Of a stretch of DNA of 64,000 nucleotides, positions 1 through 11,143 are shown piece by piece (within the stretch, counting starts at the first letter, position 1; each line of letters opens with the position of its first letter). A model generated the notes under the pieces. The model had not been told where the DNA came from and ran no database searches. It was given only the letters and a program-made list of their open reading frames with translations. Location of the stretch: positions 1 through 64,000 of the forward strand of contig JANBPU010000010.1 of assembly GCA_027575805.1 (NCBI GenBank), in the 5' to 3' direction. Origin of the DNA: Mycoemilia scoparia (lineage: Eukaryota; Kickxellomycota; Kickxellomycetes; Kickxellales; Kickxellaceae). The position numbers and the translations under genes were made by a program.

Positions 1-77
1 ATTAGTTTTACTTACCTTTTTTCATATATACCCATGGGCGTCCACCCAGGGAAATAAAATTTCATCTCCATTCTACA
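1..77 (-). mobile_element. Partial LTR, truncated by the window edge
   Basis: Positions 1-77 are close to the reverse complement of positions 338-417, which is the first part of the intact LTR at 338-579. The shared stretch contains the GGCGTCCACCCAGGG block and a TATATA motif. The copy starts (minus strand) with TGTAGAATGGAG at 77 and runs off the left edge. It may be another solo LTR, or the 5' LTR of an element lying to the left on the minus strand. Only one terminus is visible, so its target-site duplication cannot be checked. Confidence 0.75.
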
Positions 78-286
78 CCATTTCCGTTCCTTTATTCCGG
101 TTGCTATTGACTGACATTGATGAATACATTTGGGAATATTTCAACTCCACTGAATACGATGTGTATATAATATATGCAACATACAGTGGCGGCGCTTAAG
201 CCAAGTATTCATAATAAAATAACACTCTTTATTATGCAATTTTCATTCAAAAAACAAATCATAAAAACATTCCATTATGCACACAA

Positions 287-636
287 TGTGTGATTATTTT
301 TGAAAGGCTATAGAGTCACCCATTTGGCTGTAGTTTCTGTAGGATGGAGATAAATTTTATTTCCCTGGGTGGACGCCCATGGGTATATATGAAAAGAAAA
401 GGTGAATAAAACTAATGTATGTAAACTAAGACAACTATGTTAATTCATTTGTTTATACCAAAATATATAGGAACGCCTCTAATAACAATGGCGTTATTGG
501 TGGCTGTGCCATATTGGGATTCGGGGTAGATTACCCATGTCTCCCCTATGGCGGACCCCTGGAGGCATAACATCCAACAGTTTCCCCTTTAATCGTTGGC
601 CACCAAAAAGAGGCATCCTTCAAAAATTATTACCCA
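287..636. mobile_element. MITE family A copy, split by an LTR insertion
   Basis: The left half (287-337) reads TGTGTGATTATTTTTGAAAG and continues into the family-typical interior (ctatagagtcac..catttggctgt). The right half (580-636) carries the matching end, with ggccaccaaaa followed by CCTTCAAAAATTATTACCCA. If the intervening LTR and one 5-bp duplication are ignored, the element would be about 103 bp, in line with intact copies elsewhere in the window. Confidence 0.8.
338..579 (+). mobile_element. Solo LTR, 242 bp, flanked by 5-bp direct repeats
   Basis: The element begins TGTAGGATGG and ends CATAACATCCAACA, so it has the TG...CA ends and short inverted termini (TGTWGGATG) typical of retrotransposon LTRs. 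It is flanked by identical 5-bp repeats gtttc at 333-337 and 580-584. A TATATAT motif lies about 45 bp in. The two halves of a MITE lie directly outside the repeats, so this LTR inserted after the MITE. No internal retrotransposon coding sequence is present, consistent with LTR-LTR recombination. Confidence 0.85.
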
Positions 637-1331
637 TTTTGTTAAATTTAGCAAAGTCTTTTGCAGGATAAGTATTTATCAAAGACATACGAACCAAATC
701 TTGGGACATGCCTGTGCCAACAATATATATCCGCTTGGTTTTGTATAGAATGCTTAAACTACACGCAGAGTACAGACTGATACTGGTAGCTTTAAGCATC
801 TTTACTAATCATGAGGTGAATATGACTTTGTCGTCGATTTTTTGAATATGCGACAAAGCTAGACTATTGTGTTATGCAAATGTGTTTAAAATAGTTCATA
901 CTTACAAAGCTGGACAGGCAAGGTGTGCCAATTTATCTACAAAAAATTGCTTTTAATTATACGATCAGAAGCAATTGGTGAATAACTTTTAACAGTGACT
1001 CAAGCTATGGATCCAGAGACTTCTCTCCTTCAACTTAGCTTATTTGGCAAGTGTGGGGTTTGTAGGTCTGTATGCCAGGTTGTGAAGTAACACCACAGCT
1101 TCAAAAGTAGAAGCAGGTTTACCCACCACCAAGGATACATCCCAAAAATGGTTGCGGGATTTATTCCAGTTTAAAGTAAGAAGTATATAAAATAAAAATA
1201 ATGCTGCAATGAAGTAATAATATAGTTCCGACATGCTTAGAATGGGCTCGATTCGTTGTCAACAAACATGCAAGGGTTGAAAGAAATGGGATCGGAAGGT
1301 CGTTGTGCTGGTGTATATTAAAATAGGTGCG
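637..1331. other. Intergenic, no gene recognised
   Basis: About 700 bp between the mobile-element cluster and the 3' end of the Tim44-like gene. Only short ORFs without recognisable protein features are present. Confidence 0.5.
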
Positions 1332-2933
1332 TTATAACTGTTGGTGACGGGTTTGCTCAAGCATATGGCGATCACGGCGTCTCTGCTGTTCGCAAGCGAG
1401 GAGTTGGTCAATATCAGCAAGCATCCACTTCCAACCCTCTTTCTGGGCTTGGCTACGGTCACTAAAATGTGGGCTTTCGAAGGTAAGGACAAGGTCCCGT
1501 GCTGCTTTGTCATCAACCAAAGTACAAGATCGTTTAACAGAACTCCTGTCTGTTTTTCTGCTTGACTTTTGCTTCAATGAATAGTTTATTTTAGCATTGA
1601 TGCGAACATCCAGCCTGCACTTGAATGGTGTCGAATTTAAGTTATACAAAGCTGATATTACAGGCATCCTAGCTCCACTGTGATGAGAAGATCCAACAAC
1701 TAAGTTTAACCATTTCTGAAGCTGATACCTATGGCGAGAATATTGGACATTTCGCTCATACTGATCTAGGGCCTGTTGTTGGAGGCACTCTGATTTGACC
1801 AGCGGGAAGCTTTCCTGACTAAATGCTGACTCCTTTCCAAAAAAGAGCTGAATTTGGTCCAAAGATATGGCGTTTATCTGCTCAACTTCAAGGCTGATAT
1901 CAACATTATCCTTTTTTAAGATTTCCAGCTCGGAAAGATATCGAGACCATAGAGATTCTGTACATAGCCTTGTGAGAGATTCAAGGGGATTTTGTGAGGA
2001 TATAGCTCTGGTAATTGCTTTTGTTGCATGATAGGCACCTACAAAAACATCATCCTTTACATTGGGACCAAGCAGTCTGTAGAAAAGGACAGAATTCACG
2101 TGGTTCGACAAGGATTTGAGAAGAGACTGAGGTAAATTTTGCAAGAGAGGTGCGCAGGTGATCTGGAGCTCTGGTGTGGGTGTACGTGGTCGTTCCTGAC
2201 TCAAAATCCATGCTATAGATTAATCAATTAATAAAGAATGATCAGGGTTAATTACACTTTCTATGATTCTATAGGATTAGACAACCTCTCAATAATATAT
2301 GGCAGCAGAGTAGTCTTCTCCAAAAGGGTACTAGGATGTTCCCCTTGGATACCAGCCAATCATCGCTGAGACTCCAGCCAGATTTGTGTATAGTCTATGG
2401 GCTGATTTGCAGGGAATGTATGAGGGCATCTGCCTGTTCCCTTTTAGCGGAGAACTTGGCATGCTTATGTGTGTACCGGTTGCAGAAACCTGCATATGAT
2501 ACTTACGAAACGAGACGGCATGATTTATTTTTGGCAGTGGAGCGGCCACTGGTACTTCCACTTCGCTATTATAGAACAAGGATGATATTTCTTGTGGGGT
2601 CAAGCGAGCCGAGGTAGCAATACGGCGCTTTTTAATTTCCCCTTTTGTTTGTGTTGAAGCGCGAGCAAGCTGCGTATTAATTCGAGTTAGCCTAGAAAGC
2701 GCAGGTGAAGACACCCTCAAAGCGGAGGTATGTCCACAATGTGACATAAGAGACATGGTAGAAGAAGGAGACAGAGATACAAGGCTGTGTTTCACCTGGA
2801 AAATGTGGTTTATTAGTGCTCTGTCCATGATTAAGGTTTGTGTGTTTGAGTGCCTATTATCTGGGTCTATGCACGCGGTAAGGAAGGAGAGGTGGGTTTT
2901 AGGTCTACTATGAAAAGAAAGCTTGGTGGGCAT
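1332..2933 (-). CDS. Tim44-like domain protein, MAIP1-like
   Basis: Two exons: 2507-2933 and 1332-2212. The intron has a GTAAGT donor and a TATAG acceptor, phase 1. The upstream exon encodes a Ser/Arg-rich N-terminus (SRLTRINTQLARAS, KKRR) that looks like a mitochondrial presequence. The downstream exon carries a Tim44-like pattern: LFYRLLGPNVKDDVFVGAYH, a helix ALTRAIS-like, a conserved LTRLCTESLWSRYLSEL stretch and a terminal strand ending WKWMLADIDQLL. This order fits the m-AAA protease-interacting protein MAIP1 and MRPL45/Tim44 relatives, which act at the matrix face of the inner mitochondrial membrane. The start is uncertain; ATG at 2828 (MDRALINHIFQ) is a good alternative to 2933. The family assignment is from remembered motifs, not a search. 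Confidence 0.6.
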
Positions 2934-3236
2934 AGTGGCATGGGCCAGGCGGCCTGTTCTTTATATTGGATAGGCGATCTTATCTATCTGCCTTATCGAT
3001 AAGCATCGGCCAGCAATATGCCATGCTGTGCTCTGGTTGGCTGAAAATAAACCATGAGCCAAAGGGAAATCCTCAACTCATTACGCACATTTAAAACAGG
3101 GGTGGACACAATGACCAGCAGGGGTAGGCTTGATAAGGATTCTTGTCCATTCATTCAATCACTCAGGTGACAGAACTCCTTTAAAAAAGAAAAAAGAAAA
3201 AAGGAAGTGAGTGGGCGTGTAACCAGAGAAGCACAC
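2934..3236. other. Short intergenic gap
   Basis: About 300 bp between the Tim44-like gene start and the peptidyl-tRNA hydrolase 3' end. It contains a palindrome-like atctatctgccttatcgat block near 2974 but nothing I can name. Confidence 0.4.
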
Positions 3237-4448
3237 TTAGGAGAGGAGCTTCTCTTGCCATTCGCTGACAATAGACTCAAAGACGCCATCCAAGACTCGT
3301 TGTTCGTTAGGGCTGAACCTACCCAAGACGTATGACGAAACCACATGCGTGGACTTGTCTTCGCTTCCTGGGCGCCCAATGCCAACTCTGCATCGCCGGA
3401 ATTCCTATAGGGAGTGCATATACACGGTTGATTGTATGGGACTACATGCGCCGATGACGGCCTTCTGCCATAGGCGTGCGACACACATGAGCGTCACTGC
3501 TTCCTTTGAGCCAGAGTACCGGCCATATGAGTTATTATTTTTGAAGGGCTATAGAGTCACTCATTTGGCTGTGTTTGCCCCTATCAGCATGCACCCTTCA
3601 AAAAATATGATCCATATCTTCAAACTTACGGTGGTTCCAATATGCGAAATAATCGACTTTAATCCATTGTGCCCGCTAAAAGTCACCAGGGCCAAACATT
3701 AGTGCCATATTTATTATCATCCTCAATGCTTATAATGGTGGCGGTGTGGCTATACTACTTGCCTTGGGCTCCCGCCCTTCTTTATTGACCACTTTCCTAG
3801 GTCGCGCTGAAGCTCATCATGAAACACCACAAGCCTGCTTGGTGACATCTTGAGATCCTTCACTACAGCAACAAGACAAAGCGATTTCAGGCCGATGTTT
3901 TGCCTACTACGTAACGCTGCATAAAGAGAATGGCATTCGTTGGCACATAAGCAACCCAGGCCATTGTGGCTTCCACTTACAGGCCAGAGACACCGCTTTT
4001 CCCGATTCGTTCATAAAAAGCAGAGGCTTGAGCAAAGTGATCTCCCATTTCAACGCAGCCGGAGGAAACGTGGGAGATGTAGCAGTATGCTCTGCCAGCT
4101 GTGGGCCTGGCTTTTGCTTTTTATTGGGCCTTTTCGGCATTCTTGGCACCCAGTCCAAGCTCATTACAGCCATCTGAGATTTCGTAGCTTTGGATTTTTT
4201 CCATTCAAGCCCAGCCTCCTTTGCTAGATAATCCAAAACAGCTTGCCCGACATTATGGCGCGTCCGTGATGCAAGTGGGTTGCCTAACCCTACCAGCTGT
4301 ATGCGATAATAGGACGCCAAAGTCCCCAGGCATTGTCAGCAAGAAACATAAAAACGTTAGCTTCCAGTTCCCTCCCTTGTATATACCATGATTGTGCATG
4401 AAAACATGTGAATGACCTTACCAGCAGCCTTTGATCGTTGACTTTCAT
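3237..4448 (-). CDS. PTH1: Peptidyl-tRNA hydrolase (bacterial/mitochondrial Pth type)
   Basis: Five exons: 4422-4448, 3981-4296, 3763-3916, 3630-3675, 3237-3404; 236 residues, in frame throughout. The enzyme frees tRNA from peptidyl-tRNA released prematurely by ribosomes; this type usually serves mitochondria. All catalytic signatures are present: GLGNP, TRHNVG (general-base His), FMNESG, VVFHDEL, SGHNGLKSI and the C-terminal VGIGRPGSEDKSTHVVSSYV. A Lys/Pro-rich insert of about 40 residues sits between the second and third motifs. The start ATG (MKVNDQRLL) lies in a 27-nt first exon joined directly to LVGLGNP. The third intron uses a GC donor (AG|GCAAGT at 3762). The fourth intron (3405-3629) contains a MITE. 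Confidence 0.93.
3528..3614. mobile_element. MITE family A copy inside a PTH intron
   Basis: 87 bp beginning TGAGTTATTATTTTTGAAGGG and ending CCCTTCAAAAAATATGATCCA, flanked by TA on both sides (3526-3527, 3615-3616). The interior has the family block ctatagagtcactcatttggctgt but lacks the ggccaccaaaa segment, so it is an internally shortened copy. It lies wholly inside the fourth PTH intron. Confidence 0.85.
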
Positions 4449-5347
4449 TGCTTCTGGTCTTTACGCAAGCCTCAATAACCGGTATACAAACTTCAAGAGT
4501 GCACTCGCCGTCAGCTCCCAGTGTTAAATTATGGGCTCAAGCTGGCCATTTTGGTCTTTGGACAGCCATAGAGGCTCATTCTTTAGATGAAAGATGATAT
4601 ACTACGTGGGTTTATAATGAAAGCTAGGCACCAAATTGGCAAGTCACGCAGCCACACAATATACTCTAACGACGCTCTATTTTGTCCCAACTGGCTTTTC
4701 CTTCAAAGATCACATAGAGCGAGCTTTTACATGTCTCCAGCATTGTTTGTTGTTTCCTGCCAAAATGCCTGTGGTTGACAACACCACCAAAAAGCGCACC
4801 TTTCATTAATTATCCAATCAGTTGATCATTTTGCTGTGCCTATTTTATGGGGACGAGAAAAATAGATGGGGGAGGCTGAGAGTGAGGTGTGATTTTTGGA
4901 GCTTCCAAAGAAAGGCGTTCTAGACCATCACCAAACTGCAGAAAACAGCCAGAAGTTGTTTGCTGTTATAAATTCGCGTGCAACCAACAATCTATTGCAA
5001 TTTCTTAAAGAAACATTAACCTGTGTCTGTTTTTCGCTATTTCCAAAAACCTTTAAACAGAGTAAATGTGGAGACGAATGCCCCGCAGCTCGGTATAGAA
5101 TAAGAGCTAGTAAATAAAGGTATGTTTTTGAACGACAGTTTATTTTAAAAATCATGGCCCTATTAATATCCCAGGCTTTCTTTACTAGTATGTTCAACAA
5201 GGATGCATTGAAATGTGTCTTTTGAAAATGCATTTATACTATTCAAATTTGACGCCGAATGTTAACTGGGGCCTTTCTATTTGTAGTTGTCAGACCATGT
5301 ACAGGACTGTACGAAACCTGGTAGTATCAACTCTATTTCTCGGCAAC
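4449..5347. other. Divergent intergenic region
   Basis: 900 bp between the PTH start and the PEHE gene start, presumably holding both promoters. The downstream end (from 5213) is open in the PEHE frame and could be coding if an upstream ATG is used. No repeats or RNA genes recognised. Confidence 0.45.
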
Positions 5348-6502
5348 ATGTCAGGCAGCCATATCCAGAACAAAGAAAATTCAAAAACTAGTAGTATTAG
5401 CAATAACAAGAACAGAAGCAATAATAAGAATAATAATATTATCAATGTCAACAGCAATAATAATAGTAATAGTAATAATGGCAGCAACAAAGGGGCAAGT
5501 CGAGACCGAAAGAGGAGACGGCTTGATACGGATTTGAGGCCAAGTAAGCAACAAAGAAATGGGGTGCAGCCCATATCTCCACGGAGATCACAAAAAAGCT
5601 CCCGGAGGAAGAACATGGAGACACCCACTCCGACAGGCTCTCCAAGGAAATCAAGGGGGCTAAAATCTGCAATAAAGAGCATCCAAATTTCGGATAAACA
5701 AAAGTCTACAAGAGCTTCTCTCAAAAGAGATGAGCATGGCCGGTCGCCCATGGGTTCAAATACCCGCACTCTGCGGTCCCGTCATCAGGATCAACAAGAG
5801 ACTCAAAAGCTTCAAAAACCACAAATCCCACCAGAATTCACCACTATGGTCATTGTCATTGGACAAACTTTAGAAGGGTGCGAAGAGAGACATGCTGGTG
5901 CCCAGATTGATCCAAAGACTCAGCAGCGGCAGCCACTATTCCGGCCAGAAACGATATTGGAAGATAATACGCACAGGCTTTATCACGAAAACCAACTGCC
6001 CCTTTTCGAAGTTATCAAGCCCGAAACAGAAGAGCCAGCAGCGTTCAGCGAGGGACCAGCTGGCGCTGTAAGACAGCGGCGGCGCGCCTCAATGGGCAAA
6101 TCCAGTGTGCAAATTGACGAAGACCTTTCAGACAGTACATATTTACAGAGGCACCGGAGGCCTGAGTTTGCTGAGAAGCGTGCCAGGAACCGAGAGATTG
6201 AGCTATATGAGTATGCAAGGTGGCAAGAGGGAAACAGGTCTTCTGGCAGTGGGACTGCTTCGGCATCTTATTACTCACAACATCAGCTGCAGGCGTCCCT
6301 TTTTCCACTACCTTTATTATCACCGACGCTGAGCAGTCGGGCTCGATCTGCCTCAAAGGTCCTTGAGGCGTTCATATCCATGGCCTGTGAATTAACAACA
6401 TATAGGAGCGGTCGGGACCAAAGCCAGTGGTTTTCCCTACCTGAGAGTGTATTCAAAACTATGATGGATGAAAGAAGGCTTAGAAGCTCCGCAACAGACT
6501 AA
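5348..6502 (+). CDS. PEHE-domain protein, MSL1/KANSL1-like
   Basis: Single exon, 384 residues from the ATG at 5348 (MSGSHIQNKENS). The frame is open further upstream with ATGs at 5213 and 5298, but the upstream peptide looks like spurious hydrophobic sequence while the preferred start gives a charged nuclear-type protein. The N-terminus is an Asn/Ser tract followed by RDRKRRR and many SP/RK patches. The C-terminal half has LPLFEVIKPETEEP and then DEDLSDSTYLQRHRRPEF with a basic helix EKRARNREIELYEYARWQ. The LSD..YL.RH..xE..EKR arrangement matches my memory of the PEHE domain, which binds the MOF-type acetyltransferase in MSL and NSL complexes. A role as an acetyltransferase scaffold is inferred. 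Confidence 0.6.
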   Translation: MSGSHIQNKENSKTSSISNNKNRSNNKNNNIINVNSNNNSNSNNGSNKGASRDRKRRRLDTDLRPSKQQRNGVQPISPRRSQKSSRRKNMETPTPTGSPRKSRGLKSAIKSIQISDKQKSTRASLKRDEHGRSPMGSNTRTLRSRHQDQQETQKLQKPQIPPEFTTMVIVIGQTLEGCEERHAGAQIDPKTQQRQPLFRPETILEDNTHRLYHENQLPLFEVIKPETEEPAAFSEGPAGAVRQRRRASMGKSSVQIDEDLSDSTYLQRHRRPEFAEKRARNREIELYEYARWQEGNRSSGSGTASASYYSQHQLQASLFPLPLLSPTLSSRARSASKVLEAFISMACELTTYRSGRDQSQWFSLPESVFKTMMDERRLRSSATD

Positions 6503-6866
6503 ATTAATAGCCCCAATAATAGTATAGCCACAACAACAGCTGCACATAGTCAGAATCTGACTCAAACTTTCTCACTGTTTCAAAGCCACATTAGCTTTAC
6601 ATAAATTCAGCATGTAACAATAAATATCATTTCATAAGCAACTCTACATACTGGGCAGTTTTTAGCAAAGATGGAGTGTATCGCTCATCATACAACCACA
6701 GTCTTATTTGGAGTTAGCCGAGGTGTAATGTATGGAGTATGTAGGTTGTAGGCGATCCATAGAATAAAGGCTTGTTTTATAGCAGGTTTTGTCAAGTAAA
6801 TATGAGAATTTGATCTTATTTGAAGACATTTCCAGAAAAAGGTATGTGTGTGTATGGGGATATATG
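6503..6866. other. Convergent 3' gap
   Basis: 364 bp between the stops of the PEHE gene and MSH2. AT-rich, presumably two 3' UTRs; AATAAA-like motifs occur (for example aataaa near 6620 and 6761). Nothing else seen. Confidence 0.45.
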
Positions 6867-9800
6867 CTAGAGTGTGTCGATGATCTCCCGGAGCCAGGAA
6901 TTATCCTGGATAGTTTGGGAGTGCTTTTGCAACAGTTCATCAACACGGTTTGTCAGACTTTCGGGACTTAAAGTTTTGAGATTTGGTGTGCTAGCAAATT
7001 CTCTCAAGAAGTCTTCAATAAACTCATTTCCTTTGGCGATCGTGGAGCCACTGTGGGGGTGGGAGTCTTTGTTTGAATTAGAAGGCTGCGTTTTGGATAT
7101 AATGCTGGTATCCTTGTCGGGTGTTCCAGATGCCTTATTTTCGAATTCCTCCAATTCTTCGGCCTTCTTTTTAGAGAGCCTAACCACCGAGCCTGGAAAG
7201 TTGGCCAGTTCTGCTACATGAATACCAAAACTTTGCTCGCAAACGCCTACAATCGTGAGGTAATCTGTCTGGTAAGCTGAATGAGCTTAAAATACATTAT
7301 CAATTAAAATAGATATCAGTATGCTTGCCTTCCTTGATCTTGTATAAAAGTGTAATGCTGCGTTCTTGACCGTCCATGCCTGGGCCAATGTAGGCAGTCA
7401 CATTGAGATTGTGAACGCCTGGGTACTTTTTAGCAAGCGTAGTGAGCTCATGAAAATGAGTGGCAAAAAGACAAAAGCTCCCCAGTTTAGTTATTATATG
7501 TCTATAGAATAAAGGCGGGTTGGTTAGTTTAGCTTACAAGTATTACATAGTTATGATCAACGCTGGCCATATGTCATAGTTCTTACTCAGATATTGCCCA
7601 AGCCAGTCCAAAACCATCGTAGGTACTTGTTCCACGACCTAGCTCGTCTACAATAATGAGCGATTTTCTGGTGGCGGTTTTCAAAATTGATGACATTTCC
7701 AGCATCTCTGCCATAAATGTCGAAACACCCTATAAAGATCGCATTGGCAAGAATTACTATACAGTTCCATAGTGCTGATAGTTTTAAAAAGTCCTCTCGT
7801 AACAAAGTGGCAGGACTATTATACCTACTTTGAGCTGTGCATCACCAGCACCGACTCTTGCCAGGACACAATCAAAGATGCAAATTTCAGCTTCTGCACA
7901 TGGTACGAAGCAGCCAACCTGGGCCATCAGTGCTATAGCGCCAATTTGCCTGATGTATGTTGATTTCCCGCCCATGTTTGGTCCAGTGATAATTTCAAAC
8001 TCTGATTTGCCTCGTATCATTTTAACATCATTTGGAATGAATGACACTCCCTCTTGGACCTCGATACAAGGGTGCCTGGACTCGTTTAAGATGAACTGAT
8101 CACCCTCCGTTATTTTTGGACGAACATAGGGTATGGGGGCTGTTGCCGATGCCTCGGCTAGACTGCATATCACATCAAGATGGGCAAAAATTCCATTAGC
8201 AATCTCCAGCATTGGGCAGTATGTGTTGACAATCCCAAGGACTTCCTTGACAAGAGCAGACTGAGCTTTTTCGTAGCTTTTTGAAAGGTCTTTATATTCC
8301 TGACTGAACTCGCGGAATGCCGGCGTGGTAAAGTAAACGCCATTCTTTTGAGTTGTTAGTTCGATGTATTGTGCTTTTTTGTTGCGAATACGGGATGCCT
8401 CCTATAAACAAATGCAGCAATGTTGTTGATATATGGCGTCAGGGCCGCGTGCATAGAAAACTATAACTTCCTTCTAGCTGGGTTTTCATTAAATAACAAT
8501 ACTTGCGGTTCTTGTAATTCTAAAGCAATAGCCAAATATACTGCTTTTCTCCAGCTTTAGTTTCTTGTCGACTTCGAGATTTAATCTATCTGCGACTTTC
8601 ACATGCTCGTCTGACATCTCATTCAGGGCCCTGTCCATATTTTGCTTAATATCTTGAAACCGAAAATCGTATGAACATCATCAATATTAATAGAATACAT
8701 ATACAGGACTACATTTAACAGTGCAAAAATATAGAAATGTATCTTATTACCTTGAAGGTTTTGATCAAAATCGGGCTTTACAATGAATTCATGGCGGTCC
8801 AGCATTTCCATATCAATGGTGGTTTCTACAAGCTCTTGCAGTTTTTGAAGCTTTTCTGAACAATCCTTGAATGGCTTTATGAATATATCCTGCAGCAGCT
8901 GGGTGTCAGTGTCTGCGTCCTCTAGGGCCGATATTAAAGCAGGTAGCTTTATGACTACCTGGTAGATGCGCACCATGTCTTGAAGTGACCCCTTTCCGCT
9001 CTTGAAGCGCTTTGTCATACGCCTGAGATCAGGAACACTACGCATATGAGTATTTTTTAAAGTGTCGCGTATACTCATGTCATCATAGAATATCTGAATC
9101 AGGTCTTGTCTTTTCTCTAAATGAAAGTACACACAGCATCCATATTGTGATTCGTATAATTGGAATATCGTAGCTAATGAATGGGTGTTTTTAAGTTATT
9201 TTCCTATTTCGCTACCTATTTCTTTGATATCCAAAAGCGGCTGTTTAATCCACTGAGCAAGCAGACGCGATCCTTGGGCTGTGTTGCATCTATTCAAGAG
9301 ACCCAATAATGACATTGACTTATTGTACCCTGTATGTGTAAAATGAGAAAGAGGCAGATTTGTTAAGATGGCAAGACTTCACAAGTGATCGAGTCTATGG
9401 TGGGCAGAAATGGGTCCTCAGGTTTTGGCCCAATCATCAGCTATTTTATATACAGCGCCCGGGGGCCCATTTTGCCTAAAGCTCTGTGAAATACGACCAA
9501 ATATATAATGGATATAACGGAACTGGCAAAATAAATGTATTTTTCTCACCATCTTCATTAGTTGGAACCAGGTTTAGTGCCTCAACGGCGGCAGCATCCA
9601 ACTTCATGAACTGGGATAGCTTGTGTTCGTGTAAAGTGTAGTTTCCAAAATTGCTGTCGTCCGACAAAAGCTACAAGCAATATAAGAGTAGATTCAGCAA
9701 TTCTGGGTATACCAGTGGCGATAATCGAGTTTATATACTTTTATATGGCGGTCCGAGCTTACAGACAAATATTTTAGCAATGCGGCCACGCTGGACATTG

Positions 9801-11143
9801 ATGCTTTCAAATCAAATTCATGTTTTGTAGCAACAGAATTTTCTTCACCAAGCAGGCGATTTAGATCTTGCTCAAGGTCGCTTGTGTCGTACATTCCACG
9901 CTTTGCCTCAGTGGCAACGGTGTTGCAGCGAAGAATAGTTTTATAAATCTCAGAGAGCTCATGGTTCTTTGTATTTTCATTTGCTTGTATTAGGCATTCT
10001 TTAACTGAAAGTTGTACGATTAGGGACTCCAGTAGGGAGTAAGCATCGTTATCAACAAACTCGCATACTCCAATTGTACGTTGCGATGCATCAATGTATG
10101 CCACGCCCAAAACCTATAAAATCCCCATGCTCTTAGATTCCGCAATTGTTAAATTTATACTTCTTGTTTATAAGGTGAGACATTTACCTTTTCACTTCCA
10201 CTTGTTTTTAGCTGAACAGCCATGATGGTGGATGATTCCGATATATCGGTGTTACTGAACAACATGTCTTCGACCTTCTGAAGATTGCCTGGGGATGCCT
10301 ATGGATTTAAATTGTTGTAAGGTTTCAAGAGCATGGATGTTTGAGTGCGAAATTCAGGCTGGTAATACAAACATATCAATTCTATGCAAACTTACATTGA
10401 TTTTGAGTGTCCAGGGGTACGATGCTGGTATGGACTTTTTGTCAGAGTCTTGAAACCATATTTCGATCTTGAGATTGTACTTTAAAAGGGCATCTCTCAG
10501 GAATATCTCTGCATTGGTGCGGGAAAGTGTACAGCTTGGAAGGCTTTTGTTTGATCCTGCGGGTCCTAAAGTGTTGTAAGATATGTGTGTGAGAATTGAG
10601 CAACGGGGCATTGGTATATGTTTAATCCATATAAAAACTTACCACCCAAGTATTTTAGAACAGTGGTGGTTTTGTAAAAGATGTTTGCAATGTAGAGTGC
10701 GTCTTCGCCATGAACACTGTAGAATTCCTAATAAACATGGATGTAATGCCCGCTGACTATGGTAAGCATTGGTTTGAGGCAGGGGGATATGGCTTTAAGT
10801 TTGGGGGTTCTTAATGCTAGTTTAAGATGTGGAATACTTACTCCGCCAGATCGCTCAAACACCCTGATGGTATTTGGATCTTTCTATCGTGTTGTCATGT
10901 TGTCATGTTATATGTATCCGAAATTATTAAATGCTGTATACGCATATTATAAAGTAAATACCTCAGGAAGTGCTTTAAAAGTGCTACAAAATCCCTGCTC
11001 AGACTTGTTGTCTTTGAAATGTGCACAAAAATGGAAGGTGTTGTTGTTATTCTTGCTTTGCGCCATGAAACACTTTATTATCTTGCAAGCTAGCTACACT
11101 TACCAAGCTCAAGGCTAGGTCTTTCTGAGGTTTGTTCCGTCAT
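6867..11143 (-). CDS. MSH2: DNA mismatch repair protein MSH2
   Basis: Fifteen exons: 11104-11143, 10962-11011, 10842-10883, 10643-10727, 10396-10565, 10188-10298, 9739-10113, 9550-9670, 9216-9329, 8751-9116, 8507-8652, 7829-8401, 7587-7729, 7329-7501, 6867-7246; all phases agree. MSH2 pairs with MSH6 or MSH3 to recognise mismatches. Signatures in order: N-terminal DNKSEQGF and HGEDAL, connector LLSDDSNFG and [13 protein letters not shown], core [19 protein letters not shown], Walker [18 protein letters not shown], Walker [18 protein letters not shown], and ATHFHEL. The C-terminus holds [18 protein letters not shown] and a helical [10 protein letters not shown] segment. Two introns have GC donors: GCAAGT at 8506 and GCAAGC at 7328. 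Divergent from the gene starting at 11387. Confidence 0.97.

Noticed and set aside
4297..4320. TTG start giving MASYYRIQL for peptidyl-tRNA hydrolase
   Set aside because: Those codons belong to an intron; the 27-nt exon at 4422-4448 supplies an ATG and joins in frame to LVGLGNP.
5750..5768. gggttcaaataccc as a Pol III B-box
   Set aside because: It is coding sequence in the PEHE gene, with no tRNA fold around it.
5290..5769. Minus-strand frame with a poly-leucine stretch
   Set aside because: It is the antisense of the Asn-repeat region (AAT/AAC codons) of the PEHE gene.
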